64,000 nt of DNA. Source: Bufo bufo (Eukaryota; Chordata; Amphibia; Anura; Bufonidae). The notes beneath the pieces are model-generated. The model worked only from the letters and a program-made list of their open reading frames with translations. It did not search any database and had not been told where the DNA came from. Position numbers and translations under genes: made by a program. Of this stretch, positions 43,831-54,241 are shown in pieces. The first letter of the stretch is position 1, and the number at the start of each line of letters is the position of its first letter. The stretch lies in NCBI RefSeq assembly GCF_905171765.1, contig NC_053391.1, positions 151,982,839 to 152,046,838 of the forward strand, given 5' to 3'.

Positions 43831-44850
43831 AGGTAAATCCAGGGGCATAAAAGTCCTTTTCTGTCCATTGAATGCTTAATGTTTTGTGCCTCGGAGGAAT
43901 TCAACACCTGTGGCGCCCGCGTGTTTCAAATATTATCATTAGGGCTTTTTCAAGAGGGGGGGTTTTGTTAGTTCTTTTAAACTTATGTATTTGACCTGTA
44001 TTCGTTCTGGCCTTCAGTAAAATTGATATCCATTGACCGTCAAATAGACCTCCAGCCACATACTTATTTGTTCTTTTCTGTACGCTGAATGCATAATTTA
44101 GGGGGCCTGTAGTCCACTGGCCTGCTGTAAAATTGATATCCAATGACAGTGTAATCTACCTCCAGCCACGTACTTACTTGTTCTTTTCTGTACGCTGAAT
44201 GAATAATTGTTGCGTCTTCGGAGGAATTCAACACCAGTGACGACCACGTGTTATTGAATTTCAACTATTATCATTAGGGTTTTTTTTCAAGAGGGGGGAT
44301 TTCTTTAGCCATGTTTTTAATCCGATGTAATATTTTTTGTTCTTTTAAGCATATTTATTTGACCCGTATTTGTACTGGCCTGCAGTAAAATTGATACTGT
44401 ATTTGTACTGTCCGGTAAATGCCTAATGTTTGGGGCCTGGAGTCCAGTGGCCTACAGTAAAATTTGTATCCATTAACCGCATAATGTACCTCGAGCCACA
44501 TAAACAGAATTTCTTTTATGTCAGGTTAATGCCTTATTTTTAAGGCCCGTACTCCCATGGCCTAAAATAAAATGTTTCTAGGCTCCGACAGGGCACATTT
44601 AAGAGAATTTCCCTATAAGACGCATAAAAATGTCCCCTGATTAAGACACATATTTTTTTGTTCAAATTTCTGTCATTGATTCCCCTCTGGTATGTCACTG
44701 TCCATGTTGTGGGACTATTTTTGCACTTCTACTAAGCATTTGGTGGCTGCAAATATGAGCTGAAGGTTTTTCAGGTTCGCCTGCCATTAAAGTGAATGGG
44801 GCCCGCCGCAAACTTGCTGTTCGCAAACATTTGATGTTCATCCATCACTA
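43831..44850. repeat. hAT-4 3' region with degenerate repeats
   Basis: Two or three long units share GTACGCTGAATG(A/C)ATAAT, GGAGGAATTCAACACC and TATTATCATTAGGG. The segment ends with TTCGC-type words and the element terminus. No gene. Confidence 0.7.
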
Positions 44851-44858
44851 GTTACACT

Positions 44859-45739
44859 GACCAATGAAGAGATTAAGGAGATCTATACTAAATACTGTGG
44901 TCCCTCTAGATGTATCACACTTTAGGAGACCTCTTATAAACTAGTGAGTAGATGGTATAAAACCCCAGTTGCACTACATGCCATGTACCCCTCGCCTCCA
45001 CCCACCTGCTTGAGGTGCTTATCAGATGTTGTAACATGCACACATATATGATGGGATTGCTAGACAATTTGACCATTCTGGTATACTGTGGGAGAAATAT
45101 TGATTAAGGTATGCCCTGATTCCCTGACGGTAGATCTTAAGATGCTGGTCTTGAATATCATCCCCACCTCAATCTCACAATTTAACCACTCTCTCTGGAA
45201 ACAAATGTTGCTGACTGTGAAGGCTATGATTCCTTTGTACTAGAAACAGCTGACCGCTCCCTCTATTTCTATTTGAATTCTCAGGGTTGTGCAGGTCACC
45301 ATAATTGAGGAGCTCATCTCCGCCACATTCAAGTCTCACACCAGGTATCGCAAGGTCTGGACACCTTGGCTTACCTTCTCCACTGGAGTAGAAGTACAAT
45401 CCTATCTGTCAGATGCATGAGGAGGGGTTGAGGTCGCTCAGGTTTTATGGGACTATTTCCCGCGCATTCCAGAAGCTTTCAGGAAGCGTTCATTAAAGAA
45501 ATGTTCCATCCTGAAACGTGCACTATAGTTAACGTAAACTATCATTAACGAAAAAGATTATTTTATATACTCCTCCAGGGCCTCATGGGGAGCAGTCTTC
45601 CCTTTTGGTTTTCTGTTTTGTCTCAGACCCCTTGGGGCTCATATGGAAAATTTGCTGTCATATGTATATGTTACTATATTCTTGTTGCTGTAACATTTTT
45701 GTATTTATGAAAATAATAAAAATAGAATTGTCAAAAAAA
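44859..45739 (+). pseudogene. L1 ORF2 C-terminal fragment and 3' UTR, right piece
   Basis: Translated in shifting frames it gives LTNEEIKEIYTKYCGPSRC, YKLVSRWYKTPVALHAMYP and CLRC followed by His/Trp text, the L1 ORF2 C-terminal region that also occurs intact in the second L1 (RWYNTPDKSSRYTM, CWRCLGEKGTFLHIWWTCP). Stops interrupt it. It ends in an A-rich tail at 45739, then the target duplication. Confidence 0.8.
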
Positions 45740-45754
45740 AGAAAAAGCAATGGC

Positions 45755-46372
45755 TTGTTCTGATTAAGCAGCCCAAAATGTTTCTTTTTTATGAGCAGCA
45801 GCAGTAGTATTTAGTCTGACAGACAAAGGAGGAGATGTGTGGCTGTGCAGGGGTAGTGGTAGTGGCAGTAGTAGCAATTGCAGTAGTACAGTATGGAAAC
45901 TGACAGACAAGGCAGAAGATGTGAAGCTATGTATGGGTAGTAGCAGTGGCAGTAGCATTGGCAGCAACACAGTGTGAATACACAGACAAGGCAGAAGAGA
46001 AATGATTGTGTAAGCACAGCAGAACAGTATGGAATATGATGGACAGACAGCAGCAGGGACATCATTGGGCTGGTGATAGATAGCCACTGTCAGCAATGGC
46101 ATATATATTCATTGGCATCTATTAATGAGTCTATGCCTGATTTAATTGTATGTGTTCTATACTTGTGGAGAACAATTTTGTCCACTTCTGTGTGACACCA
46201 CCTGCTGCACCGAATAGTCCCTTTGACAGTACACTGAATGCTAGACAAGATAGTACACCAATAGAAATGTGGAACAATTCTGACCATTATTTCAATCTGC
46301 TGACCACAATGTTCATGGGGTCAGCAAACAGGATGTTTAATGGAGAAATGGCAATGCACTGGGTATGAGTAT
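45755..46372. repeat. Minisatellite-like stretch then unique DNA
   Basis: About 45790-46060 has loosely repeated units of about 70-80 bp with GACAGACAAGGCAGAAGATG and GGTAGTAG(C/T)AGTGGCAGTAG. The remainder to 46372 is non-coding with no recognised element. Confidence 0.55.
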
Positions 46373-46891
46373 TAGTGTTGAGCGAATCGAAGTATCCAAA
46401 ATGGACTTCGATCCGAAATGCAGGAAAAATTAGATTTGCCGCAAAGTGAATTTCCTTGTGCTTCGTAGTAACAATTTTTCCAGAAATGGAAGGGGGAAAT
46501 CAAAATGACCTCATCCATTTGATCGTGTAGAGGGCTCTGCAGCCATCTTGATCGAAGTTCCAGCGTGAAATCGTACGCAGTGACATATGATGTCACAACG
46601 TTGGGCGGCGTGATGACATCATCAGATACCATGCTAGATTTTGCACTGGATCTTGAATCAAGAGGGCCACAGCGGCCTCTATACTATCAAATGAATGAGG
46701 TGAGTATATTTTTTTTCACAGATTAACCCCTGAAAGCCACAATGTGCATCTGAGGGGTTCAGTGACGGGTGGCAATGCAATCACCTTTCCCCGTCATTGT
46801 GCCCGCTGAATGCAAAGAAATGTGCTTTGTGGAAAAATACATTTTTTGGTAAAATTGCGAATAAAATTTTCAAGAACTTTGCTCATCTCTA
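46373..46891. mobile_element. 519 bp non-autonomous hAT-like MITE
   Basis: It starts TAGTGTTGAGCGAATCGAAG and ends TTTGCTCATCTCTA, inverted ends of the TAG(A/T)G(A/T)TGAGC type. Flanks are ATGAGTAT (46365-46372) and ATGAATAT (46892-46899), an 8 bp duplication with one mismatch. The interior is non-coding. Confidence 0.75.
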
Positions 46892-46899
46892 ATGAATAT

Positions 46900-48913
46900 A
46901 CCTAGTTATTCAGACAGTTCCTATCCATTTTCTGATGTGTTTTACTGTATTGTTTGTGTATCTAAGCTGTCTTTCCTTGCTTTACCCTTGGCAGAGGCAT
47001 TCTTCCACATCAATATACAAGCTCAGAATGACAACATTTTCTTGCTTGGGATTATAGTGCCTATTACACATGTCTGTCCATCCTGATTTGCGAAAGCTGA
47101 TGGCCAGCTCACCACTATGGCCAGTTTACAGATGTCACATGGTACCAGAAAACCTGTCATCAATGTGCAATGACAACAATGGTAAGCGGTGCAGTCAGTG
47201 CAAAAAGTATATCAAGTTATGTTAAACATTTGAATAAACTTGAAAAAGTTTTTTAGAGATTAATAGACGTATTTAAAAAAAATATTTAACGTATTTAAAA
47301 CTAGCTTGCTGTTGAAAGCAATACAAAATTAGGGTTTAGCTATAGCTGCCTGTCATATGAACATAGTATTAGTAGTTAGTGCATGCCATCAGTATACTGT
47401 ATACAGAATAGATTACAGTTAGAATATGTATCATGATGATGCATTAGGGTGACAAGCTGTAACTAATATAGTTGGTAAATTCATAGTAATGTGATTCATG
47501 TATATTAAAAAAGTGACAAATTCTCAAATGTAAATGAGTTTTAAAAGGTTACTGGGTATATACTGTAAATAAATTGAAGTGTATTGTAGTGTAAAGCTCC
47601 TGCAAGTATGAATCCATCAGTGAATGTCGACACAGCGAGCTTGCTTAATTCGAAGAGAACCTGTGTTTCTAGGATACAATATTCACAGTACGTAAAATGT
47701 TCTTATAATAGATATTGCACAAGATGGTTCACCTCACACCAAATCTACAGAATTATCTAATGATTCATCTGAAATATAGAATGTCAGAAATTCTAAATCA
47801 CTGATGTTATAATAACTGGTGTTTATGAATGGTTGTGCCTATGTTGGTCAGTAGTATAGCACTTTCTTAGAACAGTACTGTAAGTACAGTTATTTGAACA
47901 CAATACCTGACTTGATATGTATTGTATAGTTCTACATTCCATGAATATCAGCATATTCTACACAATGGGGTACATTTACTATTGCAAATGTGCCAGAATT
48001 CTGTCTCAGACTGAGTCAGAATTATAATGCACAGGCCATGCACCATATTTATTAACTGTTGTTGATTTTTTTATCTCAGCCAAAAAGAGGGGGGAGAAAG
48101 GACGTGAATTTAGATGCACCAAAATTTAGGCACATGATTTAGCAATCTAACAGGTGGTTTATAACTTGATAACACATTTAAGTACGATGTGGCTTAGTTC
48201 ACATCAGCGTTCAGCCTTTCCGTTCTCCTGCTCCGTTATAGGATTCGCCATGGCAACTATGGATGCTCCCAGAGGGCAACTTTTATATACAACATACATA
48301 AATACCACTACAAAAGGAAATCAGCAAAAAAGTACATATTCTGGTATCATATAAATACACTCAAGTCATTTTTCTCATTTAGGCCCAGTGGGCCCATCGC
48401 TCCTGAGAAGATAATCCACCTTGCTCTACTACATAGGAGAATACTGTGCCTATCACCTACCTGAGGAGGGCAAGGGATAAGTTCTATCCCTGAGAAGCTA
48501 AGTACATTTACATCACCCCCATGTACCATCCTAACATGCTCTATCAACCATGGGCATCTTTTTCCCAAAGTAATTGAATTTTCCCACTGTGCCTATGGAT
48601 GTTATAAGCCATCCGCCCTCATTCCCCGCCATGTAGCGCATGTTTTATCATGGATACAATAAAGGAGAAGTTTTCGGAAGATGTTGGTGAGTGCTGCCTC
48701 TCATTTCTGATCTATGTTGTACATGTTTATGGACTCTTTTTGCCTGGGAGGCTGAGCACCTTTTGTAAACATCAGAGGGCCTTTAATACGGGATAGTGAT
48801 GCTCCTTTGCGTGATGCCAGAAGAGGTGAAACAGTAGTGCCATCTCAGAGTGCTGTCTCTATTTTATACAATACCTCATAAAATAGTTATCAGTCAACAT
48901 TCCCCATAAGTAG
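46900..48913. other. 2 kb non-coding stretch with minor repeat remnants
   Basis: Mostly AT-rich DNA without supported frames. TTAGTTCACATCAGCGTTCAG (48195) looks like one end of a MITE without a partner. ACAATAAAGGAGAAGTTTTCG through GTGAGTGCTGCCTCTC (48657-48700) resembles the tail of a dispersed repeat. The Gmr1-like LTR begins at 48914. Confidence 0.35.
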
Positions 48914-49167
48914 TGTGGCAGGGTGTCACAATGTTTGGCAGAGAAAGTGCTGGATGGTGTGTACATTGCACCAAGTTTTCGACACTTCATGTGTTAAAAG
49001 GCTCCAGGAAGGTTTGGTTTTCTTTGTTTCGAGAAGCTTCCTGGAAAAAAGAAAGCCAGTTTAGGGTCCTGGAGCCGGTCAGGGAAGAGTTGGGTGGGTT
49101 CCCTGACCACCCAGAGCCAGTTCGGGTTTTACCTGTCTGGGGGGACTGCTCACACAGATGTACTAAT
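48914..49167 (+). repeat. Left LTR of Gmr1-like element (minimum extent)
   Basis: It aligns with 53789-54042 over its whole length with about eight differences by eye (about 3%). The true 3' boundary is uncertain because the right copy is truncated at the corresponding point; similarity could continue to about 49260. It contains a hairpin GGTCAGGGAA ... TTCCCTGACC (49076-49107). Confidence 0.8.
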
Positions 49168-49261
49168 TAGGTCAGCAGGCCTGACACAGGAGCTCTCTCT
49201 CTGGGAGTGCGGGCAGTCTGTTTGAGAAGCTGCAAGCCTAGGAGCTCTGCCGTATGAGTTA

Positions 49262-49615
49262 AGAAAATGGGTCAGTCACGCTGATCCAAAGTCTGCCAAT
49301 GAGTTAGTTGAGATGGTTGAACGCTACCTGGCGGCAGAGGGATTTTTGGCAGGGGGGTCTGACCCCGAGAACTTGCCTGTAAAGCGGCGTCTGCCCGCAG
49401 TGGCGGGGAGAGGCGCCGCAACCTTAAATGCTGATGCTGGTTTGAAAATGTGGGTGAAGACCAACTCGGATACTAGGCTGCTGAAAGAGGTGTCCAGTGC
49501 TGAAGGTGCAAAGCCCGGGGGCATGTGGCTGCCAAATGTCCTGTCGTCCCAGAACCTATGGAGTGTGGAGCAGCTCGGCGCCTTTCCTTCTTCGCTCATC
49601 CAGCGTGTATGACAT
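49262..49615 (+). pseudogene. Gag remnant with SCAN-like capsid C-terminus
   Basis: The text DPKSANELVEMVERYLAAEG (49283-49345) is the last helix of a SCAN-type fold; host SCAN domains derive from the gag capsid of Gmr1-like elements. Most of gag upstream is missing: the leader reaches TAAGAAAATGGG and then continues directly in this late capsid segment, so a large internal deletion is likely. The downstream KPGGMWLPNV-type text covers the expected nucleocapsid zone, but its Cys/His pattern (a CQMSC-like word in another frame) is frameshifted. Confidence 0.7.
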
Positions 49616-50235
49616 CTGCGCTGGCTCACATGGCACAGGTCAAAGTGGGTGGAAGGAGTGTCCAGGCCTTGCTGGATTCTGGGAGCCTCGTTACGCTTGT
49701 ACATTCAGACCTGGTAGCTCCAGACTAGCTGAAAAAACTGTGCATGCGTGTTTTGTGCATACATGGTGATGCAAAGAGTTATGGTACAGCGGTGGTCCCC
49801 ATTGAGACTCAGTTTGGTGTGACGTTCTATGAGGTTGGAGTATCTAAATCCCTGATGCATAGTGTCATACTAGGACGGGACTTTACTTTGTTCTGGGACC
49901 TGTGGATGGTCGAGTTTCTACCTCGAATTTCCCTAAGTGTGGGGGATGAAACTCCGGCTAGTCTGCCTGACTTTGGGGATTCCGGTTCTGAAGTCTCAGC
50001 AGGTAGACTGGCCCCAGTTGAGCCTGACCAGTTCCCCTTCTCTGTGCTACTGGGGGAACCTGAGAGATCTCAAGAGTCTGGGGAAGAGTTACCTATGCCA
50101 GAAATAAACTGTTTTCAAGATAACTTTGGCACATCCCAACTGTTAATAATGGGGCTGCCCACAGTACTGGATTGGAGAAGGTGTATCCTCACTTTGCTCT
50201 CAACCACGATCTTCTTTATCATGTTGATAATATAA
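49600..50235 (+). pseudogene. Gmr1-like protease region
   Basis: AQVKVGGRSVQALLDSGSLV (about 49627-49690) contains the retropepsin active-site triplet DSG; the strand YGTAVVPIETQFGVTFYEVG and the flap-distal HSVILGRDFTLFWDLW (about 49858-49910) follow in another frame after a shift near 49730. It would cleave the polyprotein. It continues into an acidic linker to about 50235 with a stop before the integrase. Confidence 0.78.
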
Positions 50236-50255
50236 GGGGTGAAGTCGTAGAGCAA

Positions 50256-51282
50256 CTAGTTTTTCACAAATTGCACAAGAAAGTGGTACTTGACCTGGCT
50301 CATAAAAACCCCATGGGAGGACACCTGGCAGCTGAGAAAACTCAGTAATGGGTACTCCAGAGTTTTTTTTGGCCTAGAGTGTTTGCACAAATCAAACGAT
50401 TCTGTGCGTCTTGCCCAGAATGTCAGTTGATGTCCCCTGCACCTCATTACCGGGGACCCTTGGTACCGTTACCCAACATTGAGGTACATTTTCACCGGAT
50501 TGCGATGGATTTGATGGGGCCCCTGGTGAAGTCTGCAAAGGGACATCAATACATTCTTGTGGTTTTAGACTATGCCACTAGGTATCCAGAGGCGGTTCCT
50601 CTGCAGAACACATCAGCTAAAACAATTGCCCGGGAGCTGTTTCATATGTTTGCTAGAACAGGCATTCCCAAAGAGATCCTGACGGATCAAGGAACACCTT
50701 TTATGTCCAACGTAATGAAAGGTTTGTGTAAGCTGCTGGGTATAAAACAGTTAAGGACATCAGTCTATCACCCTCAAACTGATGGGTTGGTGGAGCGCTT
50801 CAACAAAACCCTTAAGAGAATGTTAAAAAGTGTTGTTGAGGCAGACGAGAGAGATTGGGATTGCCTGCTCCCCTACTTGATGTTTGCTGTTCGTGAGGTG
50901 CCTCAGTCGTCTACTGGGTTTTCCCCGTTTGAGCTTTTGTATGGGCGACACCCCCCGGTGCTTTTGGATATTGCAAAGGAGTTGTGGGAAGAGGAGCCCT
51001 TTCCCCACCGCTCCGTGGTGGAACATGTTCTACAGATACAGGACCGCATCACAGCTGTAATGCCCATAATACAAGGGCATATGAGACAGGCTCAAGAGGC
51101 CCAAAGTCGCATATACAATCGGGGAACCAGACTCAGGGTTTTTCAGCCGGGTGACCGGGTCCTGGTTCTGGTTCCCACCGCGGAAAGTAAATTCCTGGCA
51201 AAATGGCAAGGGCCCTATGAGGTTGTAGAGAAAATAGGGGATGTGAATTATAAAGTGCAAATGCAAATCTATCATGTCAATT
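50256..51282 (+). pseudogene. Gmr1-like integrase (upstream of RT)
   Basis: The zinc-binding region begins near 50268 (HKNPMGGHLAAEKTQ, then a TAA stop at about 50347) and continues in the open frame from 50379 with CASCPEC. The core has MDLMGPLVKSAKGHQYILVV (first Asp), ILTDQGTPFMSN (second Asp) and PQTDGLVERFNKTLK (Glu), a D,D-35-E pattern. The C-terminal part has RVLVLVPTAESKFLAKWQGP, a GPY-type module. The frame is open from 50379 to 51326, the last bases being inserted sequence. A stop in the zinc finger is the main lesion. Confidence 0.88.
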
Positions 51283-52167
51283 TAATAAAGTGGGAAATAA
51301 AGAAGTGTGTTGGGCGAGCACTCTAACATAAAGCACACATTTATTCAGGTAAAATGTCAATCAAGGTAAAACAAATACATAAAATGAATAAAAATACATC
51401 AATAACCACAATGAGGACTGATGATTATTAGAACTGTGCACAAGGGGCTATTCTACCATATGGTACTCATGGCGCTAAAGATTCCTAATAGGGCCCTATA
51501 TTATGTCCTTGGCTTTTTCAGCAGGGATGTTGTTTCTTTAGTTTTATAGGTGCCTTTGTGGCGCTGGAAAAATTTGTCTGCAGTCCACAGATGGTAATCT
51601 CACTCAGTTTGTAAAGTGATGTTATTTATATAGAACAATTAAGTCCTGATATTCCTTATAGGGATAATCAATGCAGTTCAAGTTCAGTCCGTTGATTTTT
51701 TGGTCAGGATGAGGATAGTATTCAATCGAAACATGAATAATGGTATTCTCGGCTTATCGGCCGCTTACCTCCTCCTTCCAGGGATAGTCCACGTGTGTCC
51801 GCGGTGTTTGTCGGGGAGCGGATGATGCAGGAGACTCCGGCGTCTCACGTCACATTCCTCGATAGCCGCGTTTACCAATTCTCGCGAGATCGTACTCACG
51901 TGACTTTCTCTTTCGTCCGGTAATGACGTCTCTACTATGTCGATTCAAAGATTTGAATATTCAATCTTCCAGATGTTATAGTGTCTGCATGGCCATGCGA
52001 GTAATTTCGACAGGTGTATGGCGTTTCATCAGTCCTCATTGTGGTTATTGATGTATTTTTATTCATTTTATGTATTTGTTTTACCTTGATTGACATTTTA
52101 CCTGAATAAATGTGTGCTTTATGTTAGAGTGCTCGCCCAACACACTTCTTTATTTCCCAATTTATTC
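51283..52167. mobile_element. ~885 bp inverted-terminal-repeat insertion between integrase and RT
   Basis: The left end AATAAAGTGGGAAATAAAGA and about 120 further bases are the near-exact complement of the right end (52037-52167, TCTTTATTTCCCAATTTATT). Shared internal words include GTGTTGGGCGAGCACTCTAA and CATTGTGGTTATTGATG with complements. The interior has CCGGCGTCTCACGTCACATTC and TCTCGCGAGATCGTACTCAC, a GC-rich style I have seen near retroelement ends. No coding frame. A clear target duplication is not visible. It separates the integrase from the RT region. Confidence 0.75.
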
Positions 52168-53773
52168 TTGAGAGGTAGGGTGTCCTCTCCTTTTGGGTTG
52201 GTAGCACCATACCATAGGTAATTAGGAGTGAGCCACCACCATAGTTGTTTAATAAAGGCCTGGAAGGAACCTTTAGTTTCTATGGCGGCTGAGCGTCTCA
52301 ATCCTACACTTCAGGGGGGAGTTACTGAGGTGAAGGTCTCGGAGACTCTGTCAACGGCACAAGCCCAATAGGTAAAAGAATTCCTCCTTAGGAATGCTGA
52401 TGTGTTTTCAGAGTGGCCAGGTTGCACTCATGTAATTAAGCATAATATTGTTACAGATCCACAAGCTCGGGTTCGCCTGAAGCCATATCGCATTCCTGAA
52501 GCCCGCAGACAGACAGTAGCCGGTGAGATCCAGAGACTGTTGGAGCTGGGTGTTATTGAACCATCCCATAGTGATTGGAGTAGCCCTGTGGTGTTGGTAG
52601 GAAAACCGGATGGATCCTTGCGGTTTTGCAACGACTTTCGCAAATTAAATGAGATCTCAAAGTTTGACGCTTATCCCATGCCACGGGTGGATGAGTTGAT
52701 AGAAAGGTTAGGTCGGTTAGGTCCAGCCAGGTACATCACCACCCTAGATCTAACCAGAGGTTATTGGCAGATTCCACTTACTTCAATGGCTAGGGAAAAG
52801 ACAGTGTTTTCTACTCCACAGGGCCTGTTCCAGTATGTGAGAATGCCATTTGGGCTTCATGGGGCCCCTGCCACCTTTCAGAGGTTGATGGACGAAGTCC
52901 TCAGGCCACATCTGGCACTTCGCTTCTGCGTACCTTGACAATGTGGTGATATTCAGCTCGGATTGGGAAAGTCATCTTCCCAAGGTCCAAGCTGTGGTAA
53001 ACTCAATTCGGCAGGCTGATCTGACGGGCAATCCCAAGAAATGTGCCCTGGGCCTTGAAGAGGCATGATACCTAGGGTACATTATTGGTAAAGGCCTCAT
53101 CAAGCCTCAGGCTCAAAAGGTACAGGCAATTAAGGAGTGGCCTCAACCTTGCACAAAAAAAAACAGGTGAGGACATTTCTGGGCATGGTAGGGTATTACC
53201 AGAGGTTTATTCCAGATTTTGCCACCATAGCTGCTCCACTTGCAGACCTAATCAAAAGGCAAAAGCTTGGGGGGAATTTCTTGGAACAAAGATGCTGAGG
53301 TTGCGTTCTTTAAACTCAAGGAGGTGTTATGCAGTAGGCCAGTTTTGATCGCTCCTGATTTTAAAAAAACCTTTGTTGTTCAAACAGATGCTTCCAATGT
53401 GGGCCTAGGGGCCGTGTTGTCACAGTGGGTGCATGGAGAAGAACACCCAGTGATATATTTGAGTAGGAAGCTAACCCCGGCTGAGAAAAACTAAAGTATT
53501 ATGGAGCACGAGTGTTTGGCCATCAAATGGGCTTTGGAGACTCTGCGATACTATCTGCTCGGCCGACGATTTCAGTTGGTGACAGATCACTCCCCTCTTA
53601 CCTTGATGTCACGGGCCAAAGGTCATAATGCAAGGGTGACTCGCTGGATCCTGTCACTACAGGACTATAATTTCTCAGTGAAGCACAGAGCAGGAAAGCT
53701 GCAGGCCAATGCTGATGCTCTCTCTCGAACTCATTGTATGTTCATGGAAAGTGTCCGTACCCACGGGTTTTAA
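52168..53773 (+). pseudogene. Gmr1-like reverse transcriptase and RNase H
   Basis: The RT core begins near 52402 (VRLKPYRIPEARRQTV, KPDGSLRFCNDFRKLNEISK, RYITTLDLTRGYWQIPL, MPFGLHGAPATFQRLMDEVL). A frameshift at about 52925 precedes the catalytic box, which reads YLDN rather than YLDD (52931-52942), so the second catalytic Asp is changed to Asn. More shifts and stops occur to about 53265. RNase H then reads VVQTDASNVGLGAVLSQ, a stop near 53494, HECLAIKWALETLRYYLLGR and HRAGKLQANADALSR. The frame ends at 53773, just ahead of the polypurine tract. Confidence 0.88.
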
Positions 53774-53788
53774 CAGAGGGAGGGGGTA
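53774..53788 (+). promoter_or_regulatory. Polypurine tract of Gmr1-like element
   Basis: AGAGGGAGGGGGTA directly precedes the right LTR start TGTGACAGGG at 53789, the position where plus-strand synthesis is primed. Confidence 0.75.
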
Positions 53789-54042
53789 TGTGACAGGGTG
53801 TCACAATGTTTGGCAGAGAAAGTGCTGGATGGTGTGTACATTTCACCAAGTTTCCGGCACTTCATGTGTTAAAAGGCTCCAGGAAGGTTTGGTTTTCTTT
53901 GTTTCGAGAAGCTTCCTGGAAAAAAGAAAGGCAGTTTAGGGTCCTGGAGCCGGTCAGGGAAGAGTTGGGTGGGTTCCCTGACCACCCGGAGCCAGTCCGG
54001 GTTTTACCTGCCTGGGGGGACTGCTCACACAGATGTACTAAG
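53789..54042 (+). repeat. Right LTR of Gmr1-like element, truncated
   Basis: It matches 48914-49167 with few differences and ends abruptly at AGATGTACTAAG where a TAGTGATGAGCGG hAT-like end begins. The remainder of this LTR is not seen to the right of 61713. Confidence 0.85.
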
Positions 54043-54241
54043 TAGTGATGAGCGGCAGGGGCAATATTCAAATTTGCGATATTTCGCAAATATTTTGTAG
54101 AATATTCATCATATGTTCGCGAATTCAAGATTATATTCTTGGGGGGCGGAGCTAGCACCGGATGAAGATGGTCGCATAGCTCTCTGCTCTGTGAGGAGAC
54201 TCGTCCCTAACGCCAGCAAAAATTAGCCTACAGAAGCAAAA

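Larger units (their letters stand above)
36979..44850 (+). mobile_element. hAT-4: ZBED-type hAT element, interrupted by hAT-5
   Basis: It starts TAGAGATGGCCTTGCGG and ends GTTCATCCATCACTA, inverted TAG(A/T)GATGG ends, flanked by an exact 8 bp duplication GTTACACT (36971-36978 and 44851-44858). Inside are a ~180 bp leader array, a transposase N-terminus (39365-40084), hAT-5 (40085-42484), the rest of the transposase (42493-43830) and a long 3' region with repeated GGCCTG(C/T)AGTAAAATTGATA words. Confidence 0.92.
36372..45739 (+). mobile_element. 5'-truncated L1-type LINE, split by two nested hAT elements
   Basis: The LINE lies between 15 bp direct repeats AGAAAAAGCAATGGC (36357-36371 and 45740-45754), the long duplication typical of target-primed reverse transcription. 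Its own sequence is in 36372-36978 and 44859-45739. It ends in an A-rich tail (TGAAAATAATAAAAATAG... then TCAAAAAAAA). hAT-4 occupies 36979-44850 with its own duplication. Only the 3' third of ORF2 is present, as usual for truncated L1 copies. Confidence 0.9.
48914..54042 (+). mobile_element. Gmr1-like Ty3/gypsy retrotransposon (integrase before RT), defective
   Basis: LTR sequence beginning TGTG(G/A)CAGGGTGTCACAATG occurs at 48914 and 53789. Between them the order is gag remnant (SCAN-like), protease, integrase, then reverse transcriptase and RNase H. Integrase upstream of RT is the diagnostic, copia-like order of the Gmr1 group of Ty3/gypsy elements, known from deuterostomes. The gag is largely deleted, an inverted-repeat insertion separates integrase and RT, several frameshifts and stops are present, and the right LTR is cut by a hAT-like end at 54043. 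Confidence 0.88.

Noticed and set aside
48154..48568. Small frames near a possible MITE end
   Set aside because: Short, on both strands, no domain, and only one putative terminal sequence is visible.
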